64,000 bases of DNA, from the NCBI GenBank assembly GCA_905235575.1, contig CAJOLZ010000002.1, positions 173,248 through 237,247 on the forward strand. The letters run 5' to 3'. Under the pieces are notes generated by a model that was not told the origin of the DNA, made no database searches, and worked only from the letters and a program-made list of their open reading frames with translations. The translations under genes and the position numbers were made by a program. Positions 52,317 to 61,985 of the stretch are shown here, piece after piece. Source of the stretch: an uncultured Bacteroidaceae bacterium. GTDB taxonomy: Bacteria; Bacteroidota; Bacteroidia; Bacteroidales; Bacteroidaceae. How positions within the stretch are numbered: position 1 is the stretch's first letter; every line of letters begins with the position of its first letter.

Positions 52317-53954
52317 TTATTTATGCTCCAGGGCAAGTGTCTTGGTGCACTGGTCGCACACCTCCGTGGGTCCCCAGTACTGAATGGGGCCGGGATAGAT
52401 GTACAAAGTCTTGCGTGCCCACTCGTCGCGATTTGCTGCGAAGAACTTGAACGGTGCGCCATCCAGTTCCACCAGTGCTTTACGGATCACGGGCTTCATC
52501 TTACCGTTGCGGCGTTCCATGTTCATCATCATGGTGATGGGTACACCTCCAGCCACCCATTCTGCGGCCGGTGCGGTTGTGTTCTGGATGATGGACATAT
52601 AGCCAGTCTTTCCTGCGGCAATCAGACGGCTTGCATTGTAACCCAGGCTGTAGCAGTAGTCGGCATCGTAGTTCGACGGTGCGGCGCAACGTCCCTCGTA
52701 ACCGAAGAAATGATGCTGAGCCGAGAATTTACCGTTGTATTTGCCTTCTTTCTTCCAAGCCTTGAGTTTCTCGGCCACCATGCGGCTGAGCAGTTTCTCT
52801 GTCTCGATGAGCGATACCTGTACGTTTCCGTGCGGGTCGCGGTCGAGAGCCAGCTGAGCAGCCACGTCGGCGGGCAATGAATTGAATACAGCCAGATTGT
52901 CGGCAGCGATATGGCTCTTCACGTAGGCAATCTGCTCGTCTGCGCTCTGCAGAGCCTGTGCTTCGGGAGCAGCCAGCACGTCGTTCAGTTCGGCAATCAG
53001 CTTCTTAATTGCAGGGATGAATTCGATGAGACCTTCGGGAATCAGCACGGTACCGAAATTGTTACCTTCGGCTGCACGGTCGGCTACAATCTGAGCGATG
53101 TAGGTCACCACCTCGTCGAGCGACATGGCCTTCTTCTCAACTTCTTCCGAAATCAGGCACACGTTGGGCTGGGTCTGCAGTGCGCATTCCAGTGCGATGT
53201 GGCTTGCCGAGCGGCCCATCAGCTTGATGAAGTGCCAGTATTTGCGAGCCGAATTGCAGTCGCGCTGTATGTTACCGATGAGTTCGCTGTAGGTCTTGCA
53301 GGCAGTGTCGAAGCCGAAAGAGGTCTCGATCTGCTCGTTCTTCAGGTCACCGTCGATTGTCTTGGGACAGCCAATCACCTGAACACCGTACTGCTTTGCT
53401 GCGTAGTATTCAGCCAGCACACATGCGTTGGTGTTCGAGTCGTCGCCACCGATGATCACGAGTGCCTTGATACCCAGTTGGCGCAGAATCTTGATACCGC
53501 TCTCAAACTGGTCAACCTCCTCGAGTTTCGTACGTCCGGAGCCGATGATGTCGAAGCCGCCCGTATTGCGATATTCGTCGATGAACTCGTCGGTAAACTC
53601 CACGTATTTGTGGTCCACCAGTCCGCCGGGACCCATCAGGAATCCATAGAGCTTGCTGTCGGCGCTCAGGCTCTTCACGCCGTCGTACAGACCGCTGATC
53701 ACGTTGTGTCCGCCCGGGGCCTGTCCGCCGCTCAGGATGATACCCACGTTGAACGGCTCGGTCTTCTGAGCCTCTCCAGCCTCGAAACGAATCACGGGCA
53801 TGCCGTAGGTATTCGGGAACATAGCCTTGATTTCCTCCTGATTGTCAACACTCTCTGTGGCAGCGCCCTCTACAGCTTTCACCGGGCCGAGCAGTGCCTT
53901 CGGCAACTTGGGCTGATAGGCTGCGCGGGCCTTCTGCAATGCACTTTTTTCCAT
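52317..53954 (-). CDS. pfp: PPi-dependent 6-phosphofructokinase
   Basis: A 545-residue long-form phosphofructokinase using pyrophosphate, which makes the glycolytic step reversible. GGDDS (169-173) marks PPi specificity (ATP enzymes have GGDGS), and PKTIDGDL (197-204) holds the catalytic Asp and Lys. The N-terminal extension and length match the plant-like PPi-PFK group common in Bacteroidetes. It has its own promoter and a strong terminator. Confidence 0.96.
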   Translation of the reverse strand: MEKSALQKARAAYQPKLPKALLGPVKAVEGAATESVDNQEEIKAMFPNTYGMPVIRFEAGEAQKTEPFNVGIILSGGQAPGGHNVISGLYDGVKSLSADSKLYGFLMGPGGLVDHKYVEFTDEFIDEYRNTGGFDIIGSGRTKLEEVDQFESGIKILRQLGIKALVIIGGDDSNTNACVLAEYYAAKQYGVQVIGCPKTIDGDLKNEQIETSFGFDTACKTYSELIGNIQRDCNSARKYWHFIKLMGRSASHIALECALQTQPNVCLISEEVEKKAMSLDEVVTYIAQIVADRAAEGNNFGTVLIPEGLIEFIPAIKKLIAELNDVLAAPEAQALQSADEQIAYVKSHIAADNLAVFNSLPADVAAQLALDRDPHGNVQVSLIETEKLLSRMVAEKLKAWKKEGKYNGKFSAQHHFFGYEGRCAAPSNYDADYCYSLGYNASRLIAAGKTGYMSIIQNTTAPAAEWVAGGVPITMMMNMERRNGKMKPVIRKALVELDGAPFKFFAANRDEWARKTLYIYPGPIQYWGPTEVCDQCTKTLALEHK

Positions 53955-54017
53955 AATTTAATAAGGTTTGGTTGTTATGAATTGATAATACTTTTCACCT
54001 CTTTTCGATATCCACTG

Positions 54018-54048
54018 CAAATATACAAATAAGCACGGAAATCGCAAA
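54018..54048 (-). promoter_or_regulatory. pfp promoter
   Basis: On the minus strand TTTG (54045-54048), 19 bases, TATATTTG (54018-54025). The segment shares CTTATTTGTATNTTTGCAG with the 75-bp promoter repeat at ileS, so it may be a diverged copy. The leader is about 55 bases. Confidence 0.85.
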
Positions 54049-54321
54049 ACGAAATCTTCTTTTTCTTTTGAAGGCAATCATCGCTTGGACAAAAAATATT
54101 TCTATGCAATGTTCTGAAATCGGAAGATTCGCATCTGCATGCCGAAGCAAGGGGCATCGAAAAATGATGTGAGAAGGTGTGAGAATGGATGTCCTTCGCT
54201 GCGCAGGGGTGAAGACTTAAATCCGCCGATTTTTCAACTGCTTGATTCTCAGTTGTGCATATTTTTGCATAAAACTTCTTTTGCCAGAGAATTAAACGCA
54301 GAAACTCGCTTCGGAAGAAAA
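54049..54321. other. Spacer between pfp and the 88-residue gene
   Basis: No supported gene. A frame open from 54139 runs through the 22-bp array and is rejected. Confidence 0.5.
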
Positions 54322-54387
54322 CGCACCGTGCTGCGACAGCCTTCGCACTGTGGTGCGTCATCCGACGGAACGTGTTCCGACAGCAGA
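54322..54387. repeat. 22-bp tandem repeat array J
   Basis: Three units at 54322, 54344 and 54366, each 22 bp (cores CGCACCGTGCTGCG, CGCACTGTGGTGCG, CGGAACGTGTTCCG). It lies in a divergent spacer upstream of both neighbouring genes, so it ends no transcript there. Confidence 0.88.
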
Positions 54388-54489
54388 AAAACAATTTTGA
54401 ATCGAAACGAAGTCAAATAAATGTAAGGATTATTTCGTGTGTACAAATATAAAATCTTATCATTGGTATAACATTTTCGTATGGCAACG

Positions 54490-54521
54490 CTTGTACGATT
54501 CGATTTCTTTTGCTATCTTTG
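54490..54521 (+). promoter_or_regulatory. Promoter of the 88-residue protein and acyltransferase genes
   Basis: CTTG (54490-54493), 20 bases, TATCTTTG (54514-54521). The first element differs from TTTG by one base; spacing and -7 are canonical. The leader is about 25 bases. Confidence 0.75.
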
Positions 54522-54552
54522 CGATGATTTGTAATCTCAAAATTTGTCGATT

Positions 54553-54819
54553 ATGAAACGCCGCGAACTGAAAAAGACCATCAACTATCTGTGTGGTGAA
54601 TTGCTTGCAGAGTGCATAGCAGCAGCAAGTTATAATAAGAATGTGCACGAGGCCGACGTCGAGAATGTGGCCAAGAGCATCCTGCTTATGCAGGCCGACC
54701 TGGTGAGCCGCCTCTCTCACGTGGAGCCGGGCAGCACACGCCTTTTCTTCACTCGCATACGCGAGGAGATGATTGAGCGAACCGACGAGATTGTAGAACG
54801 CATAAAAGCCTTGGCATGA
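54553..54819 (+). CDS. Small helical protein of unknown function
   Basis: 88 residues from ATG 54553 (MKRRELKK); a TTG nine bases earlier is less likely. The sequence is all-helical and charged, with conserved-looking C-x-E-L-L-A-E-C (residues 14-21), and has no signal peptide. It ends in ATGA overlap with the acyltransferase. I do not recognise a named family; similar short proteins next to plsC-like genes are usual in the order, from memory. Confidence 0.75.
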   Translation: MKRRELKKTINYLCGELLAECIAAASYNKNVHEADVENVAKSILLMQADLVSRLSHVEPGSTRLFFTRIREEMIERTDEIVERIKALA

Positions 54820-55364
54820 AGGGCGGGAAATTGTCGCGCCGCATCCTCTACCGCTGGATGGGCTACCACGTGGATGTCACAGAGCCTCTCCCCTCGAAAT
54901 TCATTATTGCCATGGCGCCGCACACCAGCAACATGGATTTTCTCATCGGACAACTCTACAGCCGCAGCATAGACACTCCCATCCAATTTATGATGAAGAA
55001 GTTCTGGTTCTTCTGGCCCTTAGGTCCCATCCTCAGACGCATGGGTGGCATTCCCATAGACCGCTCACGACATACGGGGGTGACGGAACAGGTGGCTCAG
55101 GCAGCCCGCGAGGCCGAGACTTTCCGTCTCTGCATCACGCCCGAGGGTACGCGCAAGCCCACACGCGACTGGAAGAAAGGCTTCTACTATATCGCCCTGA
55201 AGGCCGAACTGCCCATCCTGCTCTTCGGTCTCGACTATGAACGCCGCCTGATAGCCTGTCGAAAGACCATCGTGCCGTCGGGCGACTTCGAAGCCGACAT
55301 GGCTCAGATAAAGGAATACTTCCGTGAATTCCGCGGACGACATCCCAAAAATTTCATCGTTTAA
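54816..55364 (+). CDS. PlsC-type 1-acyl-glycerol-phosphate acyltransferase
   Basis: 182 residues, short for the family. The catalytic block APHTSNMD has H36 and D41 (H-x4-D), and the substrate block PEGTRK is at 109-114. GGIPIDRS (77-84) is the third acyltransferase block. These enzymes acylate lysophosphatidic acid or related lipids at the inner membrane face. The absence of an N-terminal membrane helix and the small size fit the soluble-like group often found in Bacteroidetes. Coupled to the upstream small gene by a 4-base overlap. Confidence 0.9.
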   Translation: MKGGKLSRRILYRWMGYHVDVTEPLPSKFIIAMAPHTSNMDFLIGQLYSRSIDTPIQFMMKKFWFFWPLGPILRRMGGIPIDRSRHTGVTEQVAQAAREAETFRLCITPEGTRKPTRDWKKGFYYIALKAELPILLFGLDYERRLIACRKTIVPSGDFEADMAQIKEYFREFRGRHPKNFIV

Positions 55365-55414
55365 CAGCCGATTCAGCCTCACTGGCAGAACCGATACAAC
55401 ATACATATATAATA

Positions 55415-58363
55415 ATGGGCAGAACGACTCATTACATAAAACTGGCACTCGCGCTCGCGTTCTTTGCACTTCCTGCGGCCGGGCAGAACGTCACGCAGGT
55501 GAAACGCAGCCTGACGAACTATTTCGCCGACTACACCAACGACGCCTACAGCAGTCTGGACAAGATAAAGGTGGAAGACATTCGCGTAGACCGCGAACAC
55601 CGGGCAATGGACATTTACCTGAACGAACCATTCCTGGGACAGCCTTTCACCCCCGAGACTGTGGAGAACGTCTATCGCAACACGGCCGAGCAACTGCCCT
55701 CGCCCTACAATCGATATAAGCTCACCATCTATGTGAAGAACAAACCAATAGAGCAACTGGTGCCCATCACGCTGATGGATAAGCCTGGCGAACAACGCTT
55801 GTATCGTTGGCGCGAGGTCGAGGGCGAGCCATGGGTGACGCCGCTGAGCCGCCCCAACCGCATCAGCGCCGGACTGCAGGGACGCCATCTGTGCCTCTGG
55901 TCCAGCCACGGCATCTATTTCAGTCATAAGAAGGGTGAGTGGATATGGCAACGTCCGAGTATCTACTGCACCTGCGAAGATATCTTCACACAAACCATCG
56001 TACTCCCCTACCTCATTCCCATGCTCGAGAATGCCGGAGCTGTGGTGTTCACACCGCGCGAACGCGACTGGCAGAAGAACGAGATTATCATCGACAACGA
56101 CCGACCCAATGCCGGTGGTATATACTCAGAAAACGAAGGACGCAATCCATGGCAATCAGCCCAGGACGGCTTTGCCTACCTGCGCCCCTACTATACCGAA
56201 GGGCAGAACCCTTTCAGAGACGGTACGGCTCGATGGACTGAGACCACCCGAAGTGACGATTCGATGAGCAGCATCGTATGGATGCCAAAGATAGAAAGTA
56301 GCGGTGACTATGCCGTATATGTCTCGTACAAAACGGTTGAGAACAGCGTGGACGACGCCCTCTATCGCGTGACACACGGCGGCATCACCAGCGAATTTCG
56401 CGTCAACCAGACGATGGGCGGCGGCACATGGGTCTATCTCGGTACGTTCCACTTCGACGAAGGCATGAGTGCCGAAAACTGCGTGATGCTCTCCAACCAA
56501 AGTCGTAAAAAAGGTATTGTCACGGCAGATGCCGTACGTTTCGGCGGCGGAATGGGCAATATCATGCGCTACGATTCAGCCACACCCGACCAGATGTCGT
56601 TGAGCCGGATGCCGCGTTTCATCGAATGTTCCCGATACTATGCCCAATGGGCAGGAATGCCTTATCAGGTATATTCGGCAAAAGAAAGTACAGACGACTA
56701 TGGCGACGATATCAACGCGCGCCCCAGAATGCTTAACTTCCTGACGCGCGGCAGTGCATACTACCCTCCCGACGAAACATACGTTCCCGGTGACAGCGGA
56801 CTTGCCGTGCCCATCGAACTCAGCATGGGCGTTCACAGCGACGCAGGACTACGCAAAGACGACACCCTCATCGGTACACTCGGAATATATACCACAGGCT
56901 TCTATGACGATATAACAGCCACCGGCCTGAGCCGTCTGACGAGCCGTGACATGGCAGACATCGTGATGACCAATGTCGTTCGTGACATGAGACAATACTT
57001 GGGAAGATGGAACCGACGTGCCATGTATGACCGCAATTATGGAGAGACGCGCGAACCGCAGGTGCCATCGATGATCCTGGAAATGTTCAGCCATCAGAAC
57101 TGGGCCGATATGCGTTATGGTCACGACCCCTACTTCAAGTTCCTCATGGCACGTGCCATCTACAAAGGCATTCTGGAATACATCTCGGCAGTCCACAATT
57201 TATCGAAGACAGTAATACAGCCCCTTCCCGTGGAAAACCTTGCTGCCGAAGTGTCGCCTGACGGTACCTCGGTGAGACTAAGCTGGCAACCGCAGCTCGA
57301 TGCCACTTCGCCCAGCGCCGTGCCAGAACGATATATCATCTATAAGAAAGAGGGCAATGCTGACTACGACAACGGAACGCTTATCAACAAGGACAATACA
57401 GATTGCTATATCCCTATACAACCTGGCGTGCTCTATCGCTTCCGGGTGGCTGCCGTAAACGATGGCGGAAGCAGTCTCAAGAGTGACGAAGTCTGTGCGT
57501 ACTACGCAGGTGCCAATGCCGAACGGCTCTTCTTAGTCGATGGTTTCCAGCGTATGGCAGGACCACAGCCTATTGATACCGAGACACTCAACGGGTTCGA
57601 CATGCAGAGCGAACCAGGTGTCGTGGACTACAGAATGCCTGGCTATTGCGGATATCAGCTGAACTTCAGCAAAGACGGCTATGGCAAGGAAGGCCCCACA
57701 GGACTGGGCTTCAGCGGCAGCGAACTGGAAGGTGTTGTGCTGGCAGGCAATACCCACGACTACGTATCACGTCATGCCGCAGATATTCTTGCAGGAGGTC
57801 TCTATACGATGAGCAGTTGTACGCGGAACGCACTTGGCAGAGTTTCCCTTGCCGGCTACCGTGTGATGGATCTCATCTTGGGAGCACAGAAAGACGATGG
57901 CTACAGCATGAGACGCTACAAGACTTTCACGCCCGAACTGCAACAGACGCTTTTGGCATTCACGCAAGGTGGAGGAAGCGTTCTTGTGAGTGGTGCCTTC
58001 GTCGGAAGCGATATGCAGAGCGCAACGGAACAGCAATTCACATCGCAAGTTCTCAAATACAGATACCAGGGAGCAATGTCGACCGACAACCTGAACCGCG
58101 TGCAAGGTATGAATACTTCGGCTTCCATATACAATCAACCCAACGAGAGTAACTACTGGATTCGTCAGGCCGATGTTCTTGAAGCAGTCGGTGGTGCATT
58201 CTCCGCAATGCTCTACGAACAAGCCAACACCTCGGCAGCCACTGCCTATCAGGGAACTGACTATCGCGTCATGGCATACGGATTCCCACTCGAATGCGTT
58301 CAGGACACCGAAACGCGACGTGCCATACTCTCGGCATCAGTGCGATTCCTGCTCAACAAATAA
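55415..58363 (+). CDS. Secreted golvesin/amidase-like/FN3 protein (xanthan-lyase-annotated family)
   Basis: 982 residues with a signal peptide (about 1-23). A golvesin-type beta domain (about 275-385, with G-D-Y-A-V-Y-V-S-Y) is followed by an amidase_3-like segment that retains GVHSDAG (H474) and LEMFSHQN (E556), consistent with a zinc N-acetylmuramoyl-L-alanine amidase. A fibronectin type III domain (about 610-695) and a C-terminal Rossmann-like domain complete it. Bacteroidetes homologues are often called xanthan lyase, but the sequence supports a cell-wall or glycan-binding role better. It follows the acyltransferase by 50 bases. Confidence 0.75.
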   Translation: MGRTTHYIKLALALAFFALPAAGQNVTQVKRSLTNYFADYTNDAYSSLDKIKVEDIRVDREHRAMDIYLNEPFLGQPFTPETVENVYRNTAEQLPSPYNRYKLTIYVKNKPIEQLVPITLMDKPGEQRLYRWREVEGEPWVTPLSRPNRISAGLQGRHLCLWSSHGIYFSHKKGEWIWQRPSIYCTCEDIFTQTIVLPYLIPMLENAGAVVFTPRERDWQKNEIIIDNDRPNAGGIYSENEGRNPWQSAQDGFAYLRPYYTEGQNPFRDGTARWTETTRSDDSMSSIVWMPKIESSGDYAVYVSYKTVENSVDDALYRVTHGGITSEFRVNQTMGGGTWVYLGTFHFDEGMSAENCVMLSNQSRKKGIVTADAVRFGGGMGNIMRYDSATPDQMSLSRMPRFIECSRYYAQWAGMPYQVYSAKESTDDYGDDINARPRMLNFLTRGSAYYPPDETYVPGDSGLAVPIELSMGVHSDAGLRKDDTLIGTLGIYTTGFYDDITATGLSRLTSRDMADIVMTNVVRDMRQYLGRWNRRAMYDRNYGETREPQVPSMILEMFSHQNWADMRYGHDPYFKFLMARAIYKGILEYISAVHNLSKTVIQPLPVENLAAEVSPDGTSVRLSWQPQLDATSPSAVPERYIIYKKEGNADYDNGTLINKDNTDCYIPIQPGVLYRFRVAAVNDGGSSLKSDEVCAYYAGANAERLFLVDGFQRMAGPQPIDTETLNGFDMQSEPGVVDYRMPGYCGYQLNFSKDGYGKEGPTGLGFSGSELEGVVLAGNTHDYVSRHAADILAGGLYTMSSCTRNALGRVSLAGYRVMDLILGAQKDDGYSMRRYKTFTPELQQTLLAFTQGGGSVLVSGAFVGSDMQSATEQQFTSQVLKYRYQGAMSTDNLNRVQGMNTSASIYNQPNESNYWIRQADVLEAVGGAFSAMLYEQANTSAATAYQGTDYRVMAYGFPLECVQDTETRRAILSASVRFLLNK

Positions 58364-58412
58364 ACGAACGTGATTGAAACTAAACGAACAAACATAACGA
58401 CATAAGAAGGAC

Positions 58413-58748
58413 ATGTATCAGATACTTTGTAACATGAAAGGCTCACGCAGCCTGCAAGTCGAGGCCTCGCATCTTGAGACCATCGAGCAATATTCCCTTT
58501 TCAGTGAGCTCCTCGACAGCAACGGGATGGTAGATGAAAGCGTGCTTGAGAAGCTTCGTCTCAATGTCCGAGCCCTCCTCGAAACGACAAACGGCGACCC
58601 GCAGCTCCTGAATCTCTGTCAGGATGTGCTCTTTCATCCCAACATGAAAGCATTCGGTCTGCATCAACTCATTCTTCTCTACATTGATTGGGAAAAGGAG
58701 AAACTCGACACACTTAAAGACCAGATAGAACCCGAAAGCGAGTTCTGA
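58413..58748 (+). CDS. Uncharacterised 111-residue protein
   Basis: A helical, acidic protein without a signal peptide. It has no motif I recognise. The TGA stop shares its last base with the ATG of the ygiQ gene, so translation is coupled and the two may work together. Confidence 0.75.
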   Translation: MYQILCNMKGSRSLQVEASHLETIEQYSLFSELLDSNGMVDESVLEKLRLNVRALLETTNGDPQLLNLCQDVLFHPNMKAFGLHQLILLYIDWEKEKLDTLKDQIEPESEF

Positions 58749-60640
58749 TGCAACAGAGTAGACCTCTCACCGACTGGCTTCCCACGACGCGACGCGAAAT
58801 GGAAATGCGCGGATGGGACTGCGCTGACGTCATCCTCTTCAGCGGTGATGCTTACGTGGACCATCCCAGCTTTGGTGTGGCTGTCATCGGACGTCTGCTC
58901 GAAGCCGAAGGTCTGCGCGTCTGCATCGTACCGCAACCTGATTGGCACGGCGATTGGCGTGATTTTCGCAAGCTCGGACGCCCCAGACTCTTCTTCGGCA
59001 TCTCGCCTGGTTGCATGGATTCGATGGTCAACAAATACACCGCAGCGCGCCGTCTCCGCAGCGAAGACGCTTACAGTCCCGACGGCCGGCACGATCTTCG
59101 ACCCGAATACCCCTCCGTTGTCTATACGCGCATCCTGAAGAAACTCTATCCCGACGTGCCGGTCGTCCTCGGTGGCATCGAAGCAAGTCTCCGACGTCTC
59201 ATGCACTACGACTACTGGAAAGAGAGATTTCGTCCCAGCATCCTCATCGACAGCTTTGCCGATGCCATCACCTACGGGATGGGTGAGCAGGCAACACTCG
59301 AGATTGTCCGTCGTCTTCTGACCGCACTCGACGAGAGTCATCCGACACTTTACTACGACGAGCAAGGCGAAGCATACATTACCACGGACACTTTCCAAGA
59401 GACCATCATCGATACCGACACCGTTCCGCAGATAACTTACCTCGCTGAGGATGTCACCATCGACAAAGAGCGCGACATTGTGTTGCACAGTTATCTCGAT
59501 GCCCTGCGCGAGCCGGAACTTCATGCGGAGAACTTTCGTCATATCGAGGAAGAAAGCAACAACCTGCATGCCCACCGTCTGTTGCAAAAGACCGAAGGCG
59601 CTTGGGTTGTCGTCACACCGCCCTATCCGCCCATGACGCAAGCTCAGCTCGACCACAGCTTCGACCTTCCCTACACCCGTCTCCCTCATCCCAAATACAA
59701 CGGCAAGCGCATACCTGCCTACGAGATGATACGCCACAGCGTCACCCTACATCGCGGATGTTTCGGCGGATGTGCCTTCTGCACCATCAGTGCCCACCAG
59801 GGTAAGTTCGTTTCGAGCCGTAGCAAAGAGAGCATCCTGCGCGAGGTCGATGCCGTCACTCGCATGCCCGACTTCCGCGGATATATCAGCGACCTCGGAG
59901 GTCCCAGCGCAAACATGTACTCCATGCGTGGCCGCAACCCGAAAGCCTGCGACGCCTGCCTCCGACCCTCCTGCATACATCCGGGCATATGTCCCAACCT
60001 CAACGTCGACCACCGCCCACTGCTCGACATATACCGCGCCGTCGATGCGCACCCCAAGGTCAAGAAAAGCTTCGTGGGCAGCGGCATACGATACGACCTC
60101 ATCCTGCATCCGCAGAAAGACCCACAACTGGAGAAAGCCTCACGAGAATATGCCGAAGAACTCATCCTGCATCACGTCAGCGGACGTCTCAAGGTTGCCC
60201 CCGAACACACCTCCGACACCGTCCTCAACCTGATGCGCAAGCCCTCGTTCGCGCTCTTCCACCAGTTCAAGCAACTCTTCGACAGCCTCTGTCACCGCCA
60301 CCAACTGCGCCAGCAGATCGTCCCCTACTTCATCAGCAGCCACCCCGGCTGCACCGACATCGACATGGCACAACTCGCCATAGAGACCAAGCAGATGGAC
60401 TTCCGTCTGGAGCAGGTGCAAGACTTCACCCCTACCCCACTCACACTCTCCACAACGTGCTGGGCCACAGGCATTCACCCCTACACGATGCAACCCGTCT
60501 ATGTCGCACAAACACCACGTCAGAAAGAGCAACAGCGCATGTTCTTCTTCTGGTACAAACCCGAGGAACGAAAGCGCATCATCCAGCGGTTGAAGCAACT
60601 CAATCGCCCCGACCTATTGAATAAACTCACAAATAAATAG
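58748..60640 (+). CDS. ygiQ: YgiQ-family radical SAM protein
   Basis: 630 residues. An N-terminal B12-binding-like domain (about 25-180) precedes the radical SAM core, with the cluster motif C338-F-G-G-C342-A-F-C345. The C-terminal DUF3362 tail (about 510-620) includes W-A-T-G-x-x-P and F-F-W-Y-K. YgiQ proteins are widespread and their reaction is unknown. A second group of cysteines (A-C-D-A-C-L-R-P-S-C, about residue 400) may bind another cluster. The DUF4494 gene follows 10 bases downstream. Confidence 0.94.
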   Translation: MQQSRPLTDWLPTTRREMEMRGWDCADVILFSGDAYVDHPSFGVAVIGRLLEAEGLRVCIVPQPDWHGDWRDFRKLGRPRLFFGISPGCMDSMVNKYTAARRLRSEDAYSPDGRHDLRPEYPSVVYTRILKKLYPDVPVVLGGIEASLRRLMHYDYWKERFRPSILIDSFADAITYGMGEQATLEIVRRLLTALDESHPTLYYDEQGEAYITTDTFQETIIDTDTVPQITYLAEDVTIDKERDIVLHSYLDALREPELHAENFRHIEEESNNLHAHRLLQKTEGAWVVVTPPYPPMTQAQLDHSFDLPYTRLPHPKYNGKRIPAYEMIRHSVTLHRGCFGGCAFCTISAHQGKFVSSRSKESILREVDAVTRMPDFRGYISDLGGPSANMYSMRGRNPKACDACLRPSCIHPGICPNLNVDHRPLLDIYRAVDAHPKVKKSFVGSGIRYDLILHPQKDPQLEKASREYAEELILHHVSGRLKVAPEHTSDTVLNLMRKPSFALFHQFKQLFDSLCHRHQLRQQIVPYFISSHPGCTDIDMAQLAIETKQMDFRLEQVQDFTPTPLTLSTTCWATGIHPYTMQPVYVAQTPRQKEQQRMFFFWYKPEERKRIIQRLKQLNRPDLLNKLTNK

Positions 60641-60650
60641 ATAAAGAAAA

Positions 60651-61094
60651 ATGTCAACACAATGGTTTGAATGCAAAGTCCGCCATGACAAGACAATGGA
60701 AGACGGACTGATAAAGAGCGTAACCGAAAGTTTTCTCGTTGATGCCCTCAGTTTCACCGAGGCCGAAAGTCGTTTCATCGACGAGATAAAGCAGTTTATT
60801 ACGGGTGAATTCACCGTCACCGACATCAAGCGAACCCGCATTGCCGAGCTTTACGAAAGCAACGATTCGCTCGCCGACCGATGGTATCGCGGCAAAATTT
60901 CTCAAATCATCATCGATGATAAGTCAGAGAAAGAAAAACGGACATCATACACCGTTCTCGTACAAGCCATCGACCTGCGCGACGCCGTCAAGAACATCGA
61001 CGCTGCCATGGCCAACTCCATCACCGACTACGACATCGTCTCCGTCACCGAAACCAAAATCATCGACGTCTATCGCTACAAACAAAAGGAATAG
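60651..61094 (+). CDS. DUF4494 protein
   Basis: 147 residues, soluble. The pattern W-F-E-C-K-V-R-H at the N-terminus and the N-I-D-A-A-M-A-N-S-I-T-D-Y-D-I block match the DUF4494 family of Bacteroidetes. Function unknown. It lies between ygiQ and yggS with short gaps (10 and 39 bases), so it is probably in the same operon; the DUF4494-YggS pairing is common from memory. Confidence 0.88.
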   Translation: MSTQWFECKVRHDKTMEDGLIKSVTESFLVDALSFTEAESRFIDEIKQFITGEFTVTDIKRTRIAELYESNDSLADRWYRGKISQIIIDDKSEKEKRTSYTVLVQAIDLRDAVKNIDAAMANSITDYDIVSVTETKIIDVYRYKQKE

Positions 61095-61133
61095 CGAGCG
61101 CCATGGAACTTGGACAATCTCAATTTGAGCATC

Positions 61134-61802
61134 ATGGATTCTAAAGTCCTTCAACGCATCACCACCGAGCTGCCGTCGGGCACACGTCTCGTGGCCGTCA
61201 GCAAGTATCATCCCGCCGAAGCCATCCTCGAAGCCTATCAGGCCGGGCAGCGCATCTTTGGCGAGAGCCATGTTCAGGAACTGCAGGTCAAGCAAGCCCA
61301 GCTGCCGACCGACATCCAGTGGCATTTCATCGGCCATCTGCAGACCAACAAGGTCAAGTACATCGCGCCCTACGTCAGCCTCATACACTCCGTCGATTCG
61401 CCCCGTCTGCTCGACGAGATAAACCGTCAGGCCCTGCGCGCCGGCCGTCGCATACCCTGCCTGCTGCAGATACACGTTGCGCAGGAAGAGACCAAGTTCG
61501 GGTTCCTGCCCGACGAGCTCATCGAATTTCTGCGTTCCGGCCATTGGCACACACTCGAGGGCGTTGAAATCGCAGGCCTCATGTGCATGGCGAGCAACAC
61601 AGACGACGAGGCGCAGATTGAGTCCGAATTCGCACGTGCACAACACTTGTTCGACCAGCTGAAGAACGAGTTTTTCACAGCGCAGCCCACCTTCTGCGAA
61701 CGCTCCTGGGGCATGAGCCACGACTACCCTATCGCCCTGCGCTGCGGAGCAACGCTCGTCCGCATCGGCAGCCTGATATTCGGAGACCGAGTGTACCTAT
61801 AA
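61134..61802 (+). CDS. yggS: YggS/PLPBP, pyridoxal phosphate homeostasis protein
   Basis: 222 residues from ATG 61134; a TTG at 61110 is less likely. A single TIM barrel with the PLP lysine K24 (AVSKYHP) and the family signatures GESHVQE, W-H-F-I-G-H-L-Q-x-N-K and L-x-M-G-M-S-type (here S-W-G-M-S-H-D). The protein binds PLP without catalysing a known reaction and keeps free PLP and amino-acid pools in balance. It ends 17 bases before array K. Confidence 0.95.
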   Translation: MDSKVLQRITTELPSGTRLVAVSKYHPAEAILEAYQAGQRIFGESHVQELQVKQAQLPTDIQWHFIGHLQTNKVKYIAPYVSLIHSVDSPRLLDEINRQALRAGRRIPCLLQIHVAQEETKFGFLPDELIEFLRSGHWHTLEGVEIAGLMCMASNTDDEAQIESEFARAQHLFDQLKNEFFTAQPTFCERSWGMSHDYPIALRCGATLVRIGSLIFGDRVYL

Positions 61803-61819
61803 TTCCTTGTCTCAGATTA

Positions 61820-61907
61820 CGCACTGCGGTGCGACGTTTGTCGCACTGTGTTGCGACAGCTTACGCACTGTGGTGCGACGGGCGTCGCACCACAGTGCGT
61901 TTTTTGA
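61820..61907 (+). repeat. 22-bp tandem repeat array K (88 bp) with terminator hairpin
   Basis: Units at 61820, 61842, 61864 and 61886, each 22 bp. The third and fourth units form a perfect 16-bp stem (CGCACTGTGGTGCGAC and its complement, 4-base loop) followed by TTTTTT, a strong intrinsic terminator for yggS. This is the clearest member of the family. Confidence 0.93.
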
Positions 61908-61953
61908 GGGGACGTTGAAGAATGACATTTTTATCAAAAAAATCGTCCAATCT

Positions 61954-61985
61954 CTTGCACGATTCGCAGAATATCCATAACTTTG
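61954..61985 (+). promoter_or_regulatory. Promoter of the BspA-like gene
   Basis: CTTG (61954-61957), 20 bases, TAACTTTG (61978-61985). The first element differs from TTTG by one base. It leaves a leader of about 210 bases. Confidence 0.72.

Noticed and set aside
54139-54420. 93-codon plus-strand frame in the pfp spacer
   Set aside because: It runs through array J, has no start signal or coding character, and lies far ahead of the next gene's promoter.
4843-61907. CRISPR arrays suggested by regularly spaced short repeats
   Set aside because: The 22-bp period, 14-bp variable cores and 8-base linkers leave no room for spacers, and no cas gene is present.
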